NCBI RefSeq assembly: GCF_030209435.1
Contig: NZ_JARVRX010000007.1
Span: 186,001 to 250,000 of the forward strand
Direction: 5' to 3'
Source of the DNA: Mycolicibacterium sp. lyk4-40-TYG-92
GTDB taxonomy: Bacteria; Actinomycetota; Actinomycetes; Mycobacteriales; Mycobacteriaceae
DNA: 64,000 bases
The notes under the pieces are model-generated. The model saw only the letters and a program-made list of their open reading frames with translations, made no database searches and was not told the origin of the DNA. How positions within the stretch are numbered: position 1 is the first letter of the stretch; every line of letters starts with the position of its first letter. Both the position numbers and the translations under genes were made by a program. Of this stretch, positions 9,019-19,098 are shown piece by piece.

Positions 9019-10962
9019 TCAGGTGGCCTGCAGGACCAACGGCGGACCGGGGTCCGGCGACAGCGGCACGTTCTCCCGCTGCATCAGCCATGCCGCGATG
9101 TTGTGGAAGAGCTGTGCCATGGAGTGGCCCGGCGAGCCGTCCGCGTTGCGTTGCGGGTTGTTGGCCATGATCCCGACGACGTAGCGCGGGTCGTCCGAAG
9201 GGGCCATGCCGGCGAAGGTGATCCAGTAGTGGTCGTCGTCGTAGTAGCAGCCACATGCCGGGTTGATCTGCTGGGCGGTACCGGTCTTGCCGGCCATCTG
9301 GTAGCCCTCGACCGCGCCCGGCCAGCCGGTGCCCTGCTGGGTGCCGCGCGGGTCACGCTGGAGCGTCGCGCGGAACATGTTGCGCAGCGTCGCCGCGGTC
9401 TGCGGCGACACGACCTGAACGCCTTCGGGCGCCGCCTGGTCCTGGTGCGCGCCGTCGGCCGAGACGATCGACTTGACGATGCGCGGCGGGATGCGCAGGC
9501 CGTCATTCGCGATGGCCTGGTACATGCCCGTCATCTGGAGCAGCGTCATCGAAAGGCCCTGTCCGATCGGCAGGTTCGCGAAGGAGCTGCCCGACCACTG
9601 ATCGATCGGCGGAACCAGGCCCGCGCTCTCACCCGGCAGGCCCGAACCCGTGCGCTGGCCGAGGCCGAACTTCGTCAGCATGTCCGCAAAACGTTCCGGG
9701 CCGACCCGCTGGGCCAGCATCAGGGTGCCGATGTTCGAGGACTTCCCGAAGACGCCAGTGGTGGTGTACGGGTCGGTGCCGTGGCCCCAGGCGTCGCGGA
9801 TGGTGACGCCACCCATGTTGTAACTGCCCGGAACCTGCAGCACCTCATCGGGATTCGAGAGCCCGAACTCGATGACCGACGCCGCGGTGACGATCTTGTT
9901 CACCGAGCCCGGCTCGAACGGCGACGTCGCAGGCAGGTTGCCCATCTGCTTGTCGTCCTGCCGGCTCAGTTCCTGCGCCGGGTCGAAGGTGTTGTCGTTC
10001 GTCATGGCGAGAATCTCGCCGGTCTTCGAATCCAGGACCACCGCCGAGACGTCGTGCGCGCCGGACATGTCCTTGGCCTGCTGCACCTGCTGCTGGACGT
10101 AGTACTGGATGTCGTTGTCGAGCGTGAGCTGGATGGTGGCGCCGTTGATGGCGTCGTGCCGGTCCCGGTAGCTGCCGGGGATCACCACACCGTCCGAACC
10201 GCGGTCGTAGGTGACCGAACCGTCGGTGCCGGAAAGCTTTGCGTCGAAGGAGTCTTCGAGGCCGAGCAGGCCGTGGCCGTCCCAGCCGATGTCGCCGACG
10301 ACGTTCGCGGCGAGCGAGCCACCGGGGTACTGCCGGATGTCCTGACGCTCGGCGCCGACCTCGGGGTACTTCTTGGTGATCGCGTCGGAGATCGCCGGAT
10401 CGACCGCCCGCGCGAGGTACACGAACGAGTCCCGGCCGGTGATCTTCTTGGCCAGGGTCGCGGCGTCGGGCTTGTTGTTCAGCAGGCCGGCCACGCCGAC
10501 GGCGATCTCGTTGAGCCGCTTGTCCGGGTCCGGCGCCGCCGGGGTCTTGGCCTTCGCCTCGGTCAGCTGCTGGCGGATCCGGTTGGGCTGGAAGGTCAGG
10601 GCGCGGGCCTCGATGGTGAACGCCAGCTTGGCGCTGTTGCGGTCGACGATGCTGCCGCGCACCGCCTTCTGCACGTCGGTGACCTTGAGCTGGCTGGCCG
10701 CCTCGGCGCGCAGGCCGGCGGCCCGGGGGCCCTGCAGGAAGAACAGCTGCACGGCCGCCGTCAGCAGCACCAGCGCGATGATGATGTTGCCGAGTTTGTG
10801 ACGGAACCCGAAGGAGCCGGTGCGGCCCTCGGGCACGACGGCTTCGCGGGTGCGCCGGTCATGGGCCGAATGTGGTTGCGCGGTGCGCGGTTTGGCGGCT
10901 GGGCGCTTGCGCGGCGCGTCCGTCCGCGCGGCGCCGGGCTTGCGGGGTCGCGCGCCGCTCAT
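9019..10962 (-). CDS. pbpB: Septal class B penicillin-binding protein PbpB (FtsI)
   Basis: Transpeptidase that crosslinks septal peptidoglycan; partner of FtsW. A basic cytoplasmic N-terminus is followed by one membrane anchor (about residues 57-77), a dimerisation domain, and the transpeptidase domain. Active-site motifs are S353-V-N-K356 (in EPGSVNK), S408-S-N410 and K559-T-G561. 647 residues, typical for mycobacteria. Its start overlaps the stop of the ftsL-like gene by ATGA (10959-10962). Confidence 0.95.
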   Translation of the reverse strand: MSGARPRKPGAARTDAPRKRPAAKPRTAQPHSAHDRRTREAVVPEGRTGSFGFRHKLGNIIIALVLLTAAVQLFFLQGPRAAGLRAEAASQLKVTDVQKAVRGSIVDRNSAKLAFTIEARALTFQPNRIRQQLTEAKAKTPAAPDPDKRLNEIAVGVAGLLNNKPDAATLAKKITGRDSFVYLARAVDPAISDAITKKYPEVGAERQDIRQYPGGSLAANVVGDIGWDGHGLLGLEDSFDAKLSGTDGSVTYDRGSDGVVIPGSYRDRHDAINGATIQLTLDNDIQYYVQQQVQQAKDMSGAHDVSAVVLDSKTGEILAMTNDNTFDPAQELSRQDDKQMGNLPATSPFEPGSVNKIVTAASVIEFGLSNPDEVLQVPGSYNMGGVTIRDAWGHGTDPYTTTGVFGKSSNIGTLMLAQRVGPERFADMLTKFGLGQRTGSGLPGESAGLVPPIDQWSGSSFANLPIGQGLSMTLLQMTGMYQAIANDGLRIPPRIVKSIVSADGAHQDQAAPEGVQVVSPQTAATLRNMFRATLQRDPRGTQQGTGWPGAVEGYQMAGKTGTAQQINPACGCYYDDDHYWITFAGMAPSDDPRYVVGIMANNPQRNADGSPGHSMAQLFHNIAAWLMQRENVPLSPDPGPPLVLQAT

Positions 10963-12152
10963 GCGGGAAGGCCGGGGGCGGGCTGCGCCGGCAACTGAGC
11001 CGGGACCGGGGCCGGCACAGCCGGGGCCGGGACGGGCAGCGGAGCCTGTGCGACCGGGGCCGGGACGGGCAGCGGAGCCTGTGCGACCGGGGCCGGAAGC
11101 GCGGCCTCAGGCTGCAGCGCCGGGCCGGGCAGCGTGCCCTGTCCGGGCACCGGGAGCGCCGGAGCCGCCGGTACGGGCGCCGCGAGGGCGGGCGCCGGGA
11201 CCGGGAGCACCGGAGCCGCGGGCGCCGGGGCGTGCACGACCTGCTCGCGCGGGTCGACCACGACGGGTGCCGGCGCCGCGGCCGGGGCCGGAACAGCGCC
11301 CGGAACGGGAGAAACCGGAGCCGGCACACCGGCCGGAGACGGCGCGGGCGCGGCGGCGGGTGCCGGGGCCGGCGCAGCAGCCGGGGCTGCGGCGGGCCGC
11401 GGGGCGGGCGGAGCCGCCTCGGGCAGTGGCGTGTTGAGCGGTGGTGGCGGTACGCCCTGCGCCGGCTTCGGACTGCCGACCAGCAGCCAGTTACCGGTGG
11501 GGTCCTGCACCAGGTGCGCGGTGTCGCGCGACGGGATCATGCCGAGGTTGCGCGCCGCGTCGGCCAGGGCCGGCGCGGCCTGCGCGACCAGCACGTCCCG
11601 CTCGAGGGCCTCTTTCTGTTGCTGCAGAGCCTGATTGATCTCCTTGGCACGGCCCAGCTCGTACGACCGTTCGGCCGCGGAGGTCGACAACCACAGCGTG
11701 ACGCCGAGGCCCATGCCCAGTGCCCCGATGATCAGGACGACGAACGGCACCCGCGCGATGAGATGCCGCGGGTTCAGATCCATCTCGGCAATACGGATCA
11801 GCAGCCGCTCCCGCAGCGGGGTACGAATAACCTTGGGTGCCTTGGCCTTCCGAGCCTTGGCCCGGGCCTTGGCCTGCGAGGCGCTCTTGGGACGCGACGG
11901 CGCCGCCGTCGGCCGGGCGAACGGTGTGGTCTGCGGACCGGCACCGGTGGGCTTGGACCGCTGCGGCCGGACGTCACGCTTTCCGCGCTTGACGCGGGCG
12001 TCAGCCTTGTTGTCGCGCTTGGCTTCCCGCTTGCCGCCCTCGCGACGCGACGCCACGTCGTCACCGTCGCGACGCGTGGTGCGGCGGCGCGGATCGGGGT
12101 CGGAGTCCCGTCGAGCACTGCCGCCGCGTACCGGTGCTGGCCGCTTTGCCAT
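10959..12152 (-). CDS. FtsL-like divisome membrane protein with long Pro/Ala tail
   Basis: Ortholog by position of Rv2164c, probably the FtsL counterpart joining the FtsW/PbpB complex. A very basic cytoplasmic region (residues 1-115) precedes one membrane segment (about 120-150, around VPFVVLIIGALGMGLGV). A short coiled-coil region (about 155-185, rich in E/Q/L) follows, then a ~180-residue extracytoplasmic tail made almost only of Pro, Ala and Val. I chose the ATG at 12152 because AGGGGAGG lies six bases upstream; a GTG at 12155 would leave only three. The start overlaps the rsmH stop by one base (TGATG). The tail includes a perfect 33-bp tandem repeat. Confidence 0.85.
   Translation of the reverse strand: MAKRPAPVRGGSARRDSDPDPRRRTTRRDGDDVASRREGGKREAKRDNKADARVKRGKRDVRPQRSKPTGAGPQTTPFARPTAAPSRPKSASQAKARAKARKAKAPKVIRTPLRERLLIRIAEMDLNPRHLIARVPFVVLIIGALGMGLGVTLWLSTSAAERSYELGRAKEINQALQQQKEALERDVLVAQAAPALADAARNLGMIPSRDTAHLVQDPTGNWLLVGSPKPAQGVPPPPLNTPLPEAAPPAPRPAAAPAAAPAPAPAAAPAPSPAGVPAPVSPVPGAVPAPAAAPAPVVVDPREQVVHAPAPAAPVLPVPAPALAAPVPAAPALPVPGQGTLPGPALQPEAALPAPVAQAPLPVPAPVAQAPLPVPAPAVPAPVPAQLPAQPAPGLPA
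11031..11096 (-). repeat. Perfect 33-bp tandem duplication in the FtsL-like gene
   Basis: Two identical 33-bp units (11031-11063 and 11064-11096) encode two copies of PVAQAPLPVPA in the Pro/Ala tail. The unit is a multiple of three, so the frame is kept. The exact identity suggests recent slippage; copy number is likely to vary between strains. Confidence 0.85.
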
Positions 12153-13300
12153 CACAGACCTCCCCTTGTGACAACTTTTTCCAGTGCGCGCAGGCGAACG
12201 GACGCGCTACGCGGATTCGATTCGAGTTCGTGTTCATCGGCCCGCTCGGCGCCGCGGGTCAACGAGGTGAAGAGCGGCTCGTAGCCGGGCAGCTCCACGG
12301 GCAGACCCTCCGGGCTACGCGATGCGATGGCATCGGTGAAGTACCCCTTGACGATCCGGTCTTCCAGCGACTGATACGCCTCGACCGCGATCCGGCCGCC
12401 GGGGCGCAGCGCGTCCAGCGCGGCGGGGATGGCCGCCCGCAGGCAGTCCAGCTCACCGTTGACCTCGGTGCGCAGCGCCTGGAACGTCCGCTTGGCCGGA
12501 TGCCCACCGGTACGACGGGCCGGGGCCGGGATCACCGCGTAGAGCAGTTCGACCAGCTCGGTCGTCGTGGTGAACGGCCGGCGGGCGCGCTCCCGGACGA
12601 TCGCGCCGGCGATGCGCGAGGCGAACTTCTCCTCGCCGTACTCCCGCAGCACGCGGGTGAGCGCCCTGGCGTCGTAGGTGTTCAGGATGTCGGCCGCGGT
12701 CAGGCCCGAGGTCTGGTCCATGCGCATGTCCAGCGGCGCGTCCTGCGCGTACGCGAAACCGCGCTCCGCCTGGTCGAGCTGCATCGAGGACACCCCGAGG
12801 TCGAACAGGATGGCGTCCAATTCACCTGGGCGGTAACCGGATTGGGTCAGTGCCTCGTCGATGCCGTCGTACGGGGTGTGCACCAGGTGCACCCGGTCAC
12901 CGAACGGCGCGAGGCGCTCGGACGCCAGCCGCAGCGCGGTCTGGTCGCGGTCGAGGCCGATGAGCGTCACAGCCGGGAACCGCGTGAGGAAGGCTTCGGA
13001 GTGGCCACCGGCGCCCAGTGTCGCGTCGATCATGACGGCGCCGGCACCGTCGGCGCCGTTGCGGGTGAGTGCCGGGGCCAACAGTTCGACGCAGCGGTCC
13101 AGCAGCACCGGAATGTGCGGACGGCGATCGGTCAACGCAACACCCCCAAAAGGCTTCAGCTGGTGGATTTGTGCGGCCCCTGCAGCGAGGTCTCTGTCCG
13201 AGTTCGCGAACCTGACGTTGGGGAAGTACGCCAGGGCCGGTTCGGGCAGAGGCCACGCTGCACGGGCCTGCAGGTCAAAGGGTGCTGCCGAGCGCTTCAT
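12152..13300 (-). CDS. rsmH: 16S rRNA m4C1402 methyltransferase RsmH (MraW)
   Basis: S-adenosylmethionine-dependent methylation of C1402 of 16S rRNA (E. coli numbering). Family features are [15 protein letters not shown], the SAM loop [33 protein letters not shown], and [15 protein letters not shown]. The conserved mycobacterial N-terminal stretch [16 protein letters not shown] excludes a start further downstream. The ATG at 13300 is the nearest usable start and lies inside the mraZ 3' end (26-base overlap). An ATG-less frame continues to 13387 but would run deeper into mraZ. About 382 residues. Confidence 0.93.
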   Translation of the reverse strand: MKRSAAPFDLQARAAWPLPEPALAYFPNVRFANSDRDLAAGAAQIHQLKPFGGVALTDRRPHIPVLLDRCVELLAPALTRNGADGAGAVMIDATLGAGGHSEAFLTRFPAVTLIGLDRDQTALRLASERLAPFGDRVHLVHTPYDGIDEALTQSGYRPGELDAILFDLGVSSMQLDQAERGFAYAQDAPLDMRMDQTSGLTAADILNTYDARALTRVLREYGEEKFASRIAGAIVRERARRPFTTTTELVELLYAVIPAPARRTGGHPAKRTFQALRTEVNGELDCLRAAIPAALDALRPGGRIAVEAYQSLEDRIVKGYFTDAIASRSPEGLPVELPGYEPLFTSLTRGAERADEHELESNPRSASVRLRALEKVVTRGGL

Positions 13301-13709
13301 CGCTTGCCGCGGAGAAGTTCTCTTCGTGAGTTTCTTGGTAGGCCTGCCAGGCCGCGGCATCCCAGATTTCGAGGTAGTCCACCGCACCGATCACGACGCA
13401 CTCCTTGGTCAGGCTCGCGTAGCGACGGTGATCGGCCGACAGGGTGATGCGGCCCTGAGCGTCGGGATGCTGCTCGTCGGCGCCCGCGGCGAAAACGCGC
13501 AGGTCGGCACGAGCGGCGGGATCGTTCCGGGGAGTGCTCGCCACGCGGCGGGCGATCTCGGCCTCGAACTCGACCCTCGGGTACACGGCGAGGCTGTGAT
13601 CTGGACTTTTGGCGACCATCAACCCTCCTGCCAGTGCATCGCGGAACTTGGCGGGCAACGTCAGTCGCCCCTTGTCGTCGAGCTTCGGCGTGTAGGTACC
13701 CAGGAACAT
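13275..13709 (-). CDS. mraZ: Transcriptional regulator MraZ
   Basis: First gene of the division cluster; a DNA-binding ring protein that usually represses its own operon. Starts [20 protein letters not shown], the AbrB-like SpoVT fold, and the second copy is visible as [16 protein letters not shown]. The ATG at 13709 has GGGAGG about six bases upstream. 144 residues, the usual length. Three TGGGN-like boxes lie 43-67 bases upstream of the start, in the expected orientation. Confidence 0.96.
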   Translation of the reverse strand: MFLGTYTPKLDDKGRLTLPAKFRDALAGGLMVAKSPDHSLAVYPRVEFEAEIARRVASTPRNDPAARADLRVFAAGADEQHPDAQGRITLSADHRRYASLTKECVVIGAVDYLEIWDAAAWQAYQETHEENFSAASDEALGSTL

Positions 13710-13751
13710 CAGGCACCTCCCACCACTCCGGAGTCCGGTCTCTCCGACGTC

Positions 13752-13776
13752 CGCCACATTACCCCACAATCCCCCA
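13752..13776 (-). promoter_or_regulatory. MraZ operator: three TGGGN-type boxes at 10-bp spacing
   Basis: On the minus strand the boxes TGGGG (13776-13772), TGGGG (13766-13762) and TGGCG (13756-13752) are each separated by five bases. This matches the known MraZ recognition pattern of TGGGN repeats with 5-nt spacers. The third box carries one mismatch. The position just upstream of mraZ fits autorepression of the mraZ-rsmH-ftsL-pbpB-mur operon. Confidence 0.65.
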
Positions 13777-14036
13777 CTTCTCTCCATCTCAAGTCTAAAA
13801 ATCGCCTTATCTGCCCCACCTGACGCAGCAATCACGAGAAATGAGGAGTGGAGGATGGCAGCAAACCGCCTGGAAGACCGCTGAAACCCCAGCTGGAGGG
13901 CCGTGCGGGAGATTGGTGGGGCGTTGTGGGGAGCCGCGGAGCGCAGCCCCTGAGAAATTGCGGCGCGCGTCGTCGCCGGCAAATTTCGCTACCGAATCGG
14001 CGTGTCGCTCGTCACACCGTCGCCGGACGCGTCAAC

Positions 14037-14072
14037 AAATAAAAACAGGGGCAGCCGAATCGGCTACCCCTG
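14037..14072 (-). terminator. Intrinsic terminator of the DUF3040 gene
   Basis: On the minus strand, 17 bases after the DUF3040 stop, CAGGGG-T-AGCCGA-TT-CGGCT-G-CCCCTG forms a near-perfect 12-13 bp stem (14072-14046). A TTTTTATT run follows at 14045-14038. This is an unusually canonical Rho-independent terminator for a mycobacterium. Confidence 0.85.
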
Positions 14073-14088
14073 CGTCACGCGTCAGCGT

Positions 14089-14481
14089 CTATTCGTCGAA
14101 CCTGCGACGGAACCGGTCTTCCATGCGGTTGGTGAACGAGTTGCCGGCCCGGGCTCGCTTGGACTTGCCGCCCGACTGTGCCGACTTCTCCTTCGAGAGC
14201 ACCCGGGGCCCGGTCACCGCGAAAACGGCACCGGCAAACATCACCACGAAACCGATGACGCTCAGGATCGGCAGCTGGTTGATCCACAGGATCCGAAAGG
14301 CCACACCCAGCACCAGCAATGCCAGACCCAGGACGAACAGCCCCGCGCCCTGCAGTCGACGTCGCGCCGACGGCGCGTGCAGCGTGCCGCCCCGGACGCT
14401 CGAAGCGAACTTCGGGTCCTCGGCGTACAACGCACTCTCGATCTGGTCGAGCATGCGCTGCTCATGATCGGAGAGTGGCAT
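14089..14481 (-). CDS. DUF3040 membrane protein (Rv2169c-like)
   Basis: Small conserved actinobacterial membrane protein of unknown role. It opens with the family signature MPLSDHEQRMLDQIE and the following EDPKFASSVRG. Two adjacent membrane segments lie near residues 47-67 and 72-94, followed by a basic C-terminal tail (KSKRARAGNS to RRRFDE). The ATG at 14481 is preferred over a start at 14532 because the family begins at MPLSDHEQ. About 130 residues. Transcribed towards mraZ but separated from it by a strong terminator. Confidence 0.88.
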   Translation of the reverse strand: MPLSDHEQRMLDQIESALYAEDPKFASSVRGGTLHAPSARRRLQGAGLFVLGLALLVLGVAFRILWINQLPILSVIGFVVMFAGAVFAVTGPRVLSKEKSAQSGGKSKRARAGNSFTNRMEDRFRRRFDE

Positions 14482-14691
14482 CCGCGCCTCCCAACTCACA
14501 CCGCTGCCGGCAGCGGCTCCTGACGTCTGCACCCGTGGTCACGGATACCTAACAGTCATGATACGAGGTCACACAGACACGTACCACATACTTCAGACTC
14601 CCGAATTGTAAGACTGGGACGTCGGCCGGGCGACAGCGCCTGTTCAGCAACCCGACACCAACGTTCCTGCCGCACCGAAAGGCTCACTACT

Positions 14692-15285
14692 GTGGCGACG
14701 CTCCTGACCGATCTGTCGCCGGCTGACATGCAGCACCGCCTCGACGACGCGCTGTCCGTCTACGTCGACGCGATGCGCTACCCGCGGGGCACCGAACGCC
14801 AGCGGGCCTCGATGTGGCTGGAACACACCCGCCGCGAAGGCTGGACGGGAGTCGCGGCGTTCGACGTTCCCACTGCCGACGAGGCGCCGGAGGCGGCACT
14901 CCGATCCGCACCCATGCTGGGGGTCGCCTACGGGTATCGCGGTGCGCCCGATCAGTGGTGGTACCAACAGGTCGCGACCGGCCTGCGCCACGTCGGCACC
15001 CCCAGCGAGCGCATCGGACAGTTGATGAACGGGTACTTCGAACTCACCGAGCTGCACATCCACCCGCGGGCCCAGGGGCAGGGACTCGGCGAGGCGCTCA
15101 CCCGGCGACTGCTCGCCACCACCACCGAATCCCACGTCCTGCTGTCCACCCCGGAGATCCACGGCGAAGACAACCGGGCCTGGAAGCTGTACCGCCGGCT
15201 CGATTTCCACGACGTCATGCGCAGCTACTTCTTCCCCGGTGATCCACGGCCGTTCGCCATTCTCGGCCGGGCCCTGCCACTCTGA
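14692..15285 (+). CDS. GNAT-family N-acetyltransferase (Rv2170-like)
   Basis: Acetyl-CoA-dependent acyltransferase. The acetyl-CoA loop is visible as HPRAQGQGLGEALTRRLL near residues 124-140, followed by DNRAWKLYRRLDFHDV, the usual C-terminal GNAT strand and helix. 197 residues from a GTG at 14692. In M. tuberculosis the ortholog Rv2170 has been reported to acetylate isocitrate dehydrogenase; that role is only inferred here. It leads a plus-strand series with lppM, idsA2 and mptA. Confidence 0.88.
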   Translation: MATLLTDLSPADMQHRLDDALSVYVDAMRYPRGTERQRASMWLEHTRREGWTGVAAFDVPTADEAPEAALRSAPMLGVAYGYRGAPDQWWYQQVATGLRHVGTPSERIGQLMNGYFELTELHIHPRAQGQGLGEALTRRLLATTTESHVLLSTPEIHGEDNRAWKLYRRLDFHDVMRSYFFPGDPRPFAILGRALPL

Positions 15286-15321
15286 GCCGCTGTGGCCGCC
15301 CCCATCTGGCACGATAACGGC

Positions 15322-15986
15322 GTGAACCGCCGCCGCCACCTGCGTGCCTTGCTGCTGTTTCTGATGCTGCTCCCCTTGGCCGTCGGCTGCGTGCGCGTCC
15401 ACACCTCGCTCACCATCTCGCCCGACGACCGGGTGTCCGGTCAGATCGTGGCCGCCGCGAAGGCAAAGAACGCGGACGACAAGGGTCCGCAGCTGACCAA
15501 CAACCTGCCGTTCGCGCAGAAGGTCGTGGTCTCGGACTACCGCAAGGACGACTACGTCGGCTCCGAGGCGGTGTTCTCGGACCTGAACTTCTCCGAGGTG
15601 CCGCAGCTGGCCAACCTGAGCCGCGACTCGGCCGGTGCCGACATCTCCCTGCGCCGCGCCGGTGACCTGGTGATCCTCGAAGGCCGCGTCGACCTGACGA
15701 CGCTGAGCGACCCGGACTCCGACGTCACGCTGTCGGTGGCGTTCCCCGGCGACGTCACGTCGACCAACGGCGAGCGGGTGGCCAGCGACATCGTCCAGTG
15801 GAAGCTCAAGCCCGGCATCGTGACCACCATGAAGGCCCAGGCCCGCTACACCGACCCGAGCGCGCGCTCCTTCACCACGGCCGCCATCTGGATGGCCGTC
15901 CTGGCCTTCGCGATCGCCGGCGTCATCGGCGGCCTCGCCTACTGGAGCCGTGACCGCTCCCCCAAGTCCGCCGCACCGTCCGATGG

Positions 15987-15990
<4 letters not shown>
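15322..15990 (+). CDS. lppM: Lipoprotein LppM
   Basis: Lipid-anchored cell-envelope protein, Rv2171 ortholog by sequence and position. The GTG at 15322 gives a basic n-region (VNRRRHLRA), a hydrophobic core and a lipobox ending LAVGC. A C-terminal membrane segment (about residues 188-210, IWMAVLAFAIAGVIGGLAYW) follows a soluble beta-rich domain, as in LppM. In M. tuberculosis LppM affects phagosome interaction and lipoglycan-related phenotypes. Rv2172c, between lppM and idsA2 in M. tuberculosis, is absent here. Confidence 0.88.
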
Positions 15991-17190
<1,200 letters not shown>

Positions 17191-17192
17191 GC

Positions 17193-18710
17193 ATGTCGAC
17201 CTCGACCACGGCGCCCGGGGCGCTGGCCCGGCTCACCGCCTTCGGACGATCCGACGAGGGCCGGCCCGCGCTACTCGGCTTCGCCGGCGCCGTCCTGATC
17301 GCCCTCGGCGGTCTGGGCGCAGGGAGCACCCGGCAGCACGATCCCCTGCTCGAGTCGATGCACCTGTCCTGGTTCCGGTTCGGCCACGGGCTGGTGCTGT
17401 CGTCGATCCTGCTGTGGACCGGCGTGGCACTCATGCTGATCGCCTGGTTGGCGCTGGGCCGGCGCGTCGTGGATCGGACCGCGACCGATTACACGATGAT
17501 CGCGACGACCGGTTTCTGGCTGGCGCCGCTGCTGCTGAGCGTGCCGGTGTTCAGCCGCGACACGTACTCCTACCTGGCGCAGGGCGCGCTGCTGCGCGAC
17601 GGGTTGGACCCCTATCTGGTCGGGCCGGTCGACAACCCGAACTCGCTGCTGGACAACGTGAGTCCGATCTGGACCACCACCACCGCACCGTATGGACCGG
17701 CTTTCATCCTGGTGGCCAAGTTCGTCACCATGATCGTCGGCGACCACGTGGTCGAGGGCACCATGCTGCTGCGGCTGTGCATGCTGCCCGGCCTGGTCAT
17801 GCTGATCTGGGCGGCGCCCCGCGTCGCCCGGCACGTCGGCGCCAACGGTGCTGCCGCCCTGTGGATTTGCGTCCTCAACCCGCTGGTGATCATCCATCTG
17901 ATGGGCGGCGTCCACAACGAGATGCTGATGGTCGGTCTGATGATGGCCGCCATCGCGCTGACCTTCGAACGGCATCCCATTGCCGGCGTCAGCGTGATCG
18001 CCCTCGCGGTGGCGGTGAAAGCCACCGCGGGACTGGCACTTCCGTTCATGGTGTGGGTCTGGATGCGCCAGTTGCGCGAACGGCACCCGTGGGGTCAGGT
18101 CCGCGCGTGGCTGGTGGCGACCGCGGCATCGGGGGCGATCTTCACCGTGGTGTTCGCCGTGGTGACGGTGGCCGCAGGCGTCGGGCTCGGCTGGCTGACG
18201 GCACTGGCCGGCTCGGTGAAGATCGTCAACTGGCTGACCATCCCGACGGCGGTGGCCAACCTGATCCACGCCATCGGCGGGCTGTTCACCACTGTCAGTT
18301 TCTACGCCGTGCTGGACGTCACCCGGATCATCGGCATCGCGATCATCGCGATCTCACTTCCCTTGTTGTGGTGGCGATTCCGGCACACCGACCGCGAAGC
18401 CCTGATCGGCATCGCGCTGGTGATGGCGGTCGTGGTGCTGTTCGTCCCTGCCGCGCTGCCGTGGTACTACACCTGGCCGCTGGCGATCGTCTCGGCACTG
18501 GCGCAGAGCCGGTCGGCCGTCGCCGCGATCGCCGGGTTCTCGACCTGGATCATGGTGATCTTCAAACCCGACGGATCGCACGGCATGTACTCCTGGCTGC
18601 ACGTCATCCTGGCGACGGGATGCGCTGTGGCAGCGTGGTATTCGCTGGCGCATGCACCCGAACAGGCCGAGCAGCCGGAGTCCGCCAAGCCCGCCGACAG
18701 CGCCGCCTAG
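17193..18710 (+). CDS. mptA: Alpha-(1->6)-mannopyranosyltransferase MptA
   Basis: GT-C family membrane glycosyltransferase that uses polyprenyl-phosphate mannose to extend the alpha-1,6-mannan core of lipomannan and lipoarabinomannan on the outer side of the membrane. 505 residues with about 12-13 membrane segments. The first extracytoplasmic loop holds SRDTYSYLAQGALLRDGLDPY, with the acidic residues expected of GT-C enzymes. Starts two bases after the idsA2 stop, so prenyl donor synthesis and mannan assembly are likely co-expressed. Its stop codon overlaps that of the convergent PPOX gene in a CTAG. Confidence 0.92.
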   Translation: MSTSTTAPGALARLTAFGRSDEGRPALLGFAGAVLIALGGLGAGSTRQHDPLLESMHLSWFRFGHGLVLSSILLWTGVALMLIAWLALGRRVVDRTATDYTMIATTGFWLAPLLLSVPVFSRDTYSYLAQGALLRDGLDPYLVGPVDNPNSLLDNVSPIWTTTTAPYGPAFILVAKFVTMIVGDHVVEGTMLLRLCMLPGLVMLIWAAPRVARHVGANGAAALWICVLNPLVIIHLMGGVHNEMLMVGLMMAAIALTFERHPIAGVSVIALAVAVKATAGLALPFMVWVWMRQLRERHPWGQVRAWLVATAASGAIFTVVFAVVTVAAGVGLGWLTALAGSVKIVNWLTIPTAVANLIHAIGGLFTTVSFYAVLDVTRIIGIAIIAISLPLLWWRFRHTDREALIGIALVMAVVVLFVPAALPWYYTWPLAIVSALAQSRSAVAAIAGFSTWIMVIFKPDGSHGMYSWLHVILATGCAVAAWYSLAHAPEQAEQPESAKPADSAA

Positions 18711-19096
18711 ACGTTCCGGGCCCGCGTACCCTCGCCGTCGATGCCCCACGCGACGATCCGGGTGGGCGTGATCCGGATGACGTCGCCGGTGAGGCCGCCG
18801 TCCGTGCGACCCGCTCCTGGCAGGGCCTGCGCCGTGCCCCTGACCTCGACACCCTGCGCCCGCGGTGGCGTCACCGAGCGCACCTCGTCGACGATGAACG
18901 CCACCTTCGGAGCGGCGATCACGTTGCGCCACTTCTGTGTCGAGGCGAGGGCGTGGCCGACGATATCGATGGTCCCACCGGGGCCGAGGTGCACTCCGAC
19001 CGGCCGAATCTGCGGCTGGCCGCCCGGTCCGATGGTGCTGAGCCGGCCGATGGGTTGCGTCCGCAGGAAATCCCGCTCGGCCGCGGTGAACGTCAT
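18707..19096 (-). CDS. PPOX-class flavin/F420-dependent oxidoreductase
   Basis: Small split-barrel protein of the pyridoxamine-5'-phosphate oxidase-like family, which in mycobacteria usually binds F420 or FMN. Visible features are FLRTQPIGRLSTIGPGGQPQIRPVGV at the N-terminus and TQKWRNVIAAPKVAFIVDEV in the middle. The ATG at 19096 has GGAAGG seven bases upstream, better than the GTG at 19102. It follows the methyltransferase gene with near overlap, so the two form an operon. Substrate unknown. 129 residues. Confidence 0.82.
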   Translation of the reverse strand: MTFTAAERDFLRTQPIGRLSTIGPGGQPQIRPVGVHLGPGGTIDIVGHALASTQKWRNVIAAPKVAFIVDEVRSVTPPRAQGVEVRGTAQALPGAGRTDGGLTGDVIRITPTRIVAWGIDGEGTRARNV

Positions 19097-19098
19097 GC

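Larger units (their letters stand above)
13710..14088. other. 379-bp intergenic region upstream of mraZ
   Basis: Holds the mraZ operator (13752-13776), a second pair of TGGGG boxes in the opposite orientation at 13917-13921 and 13927-13931 with the same 5-base spacer, and the terminator of the DUF3040 gene at 14037-14072. No gene is visible. The main promoter of the cell-wall cluster is expected here but I could not assign -10 and -35 elements with confidence. Confidence 0.6.

Noticed and set aside
7522..10998. Very long plus-strand open frame (1158 codons) opposite murE and pbpB
   Set aside because: Antisense shadow of high-GC codon bias; Arg/His/Gly-rich translation with no recognisable domain, while both minus-strand genes are clear.
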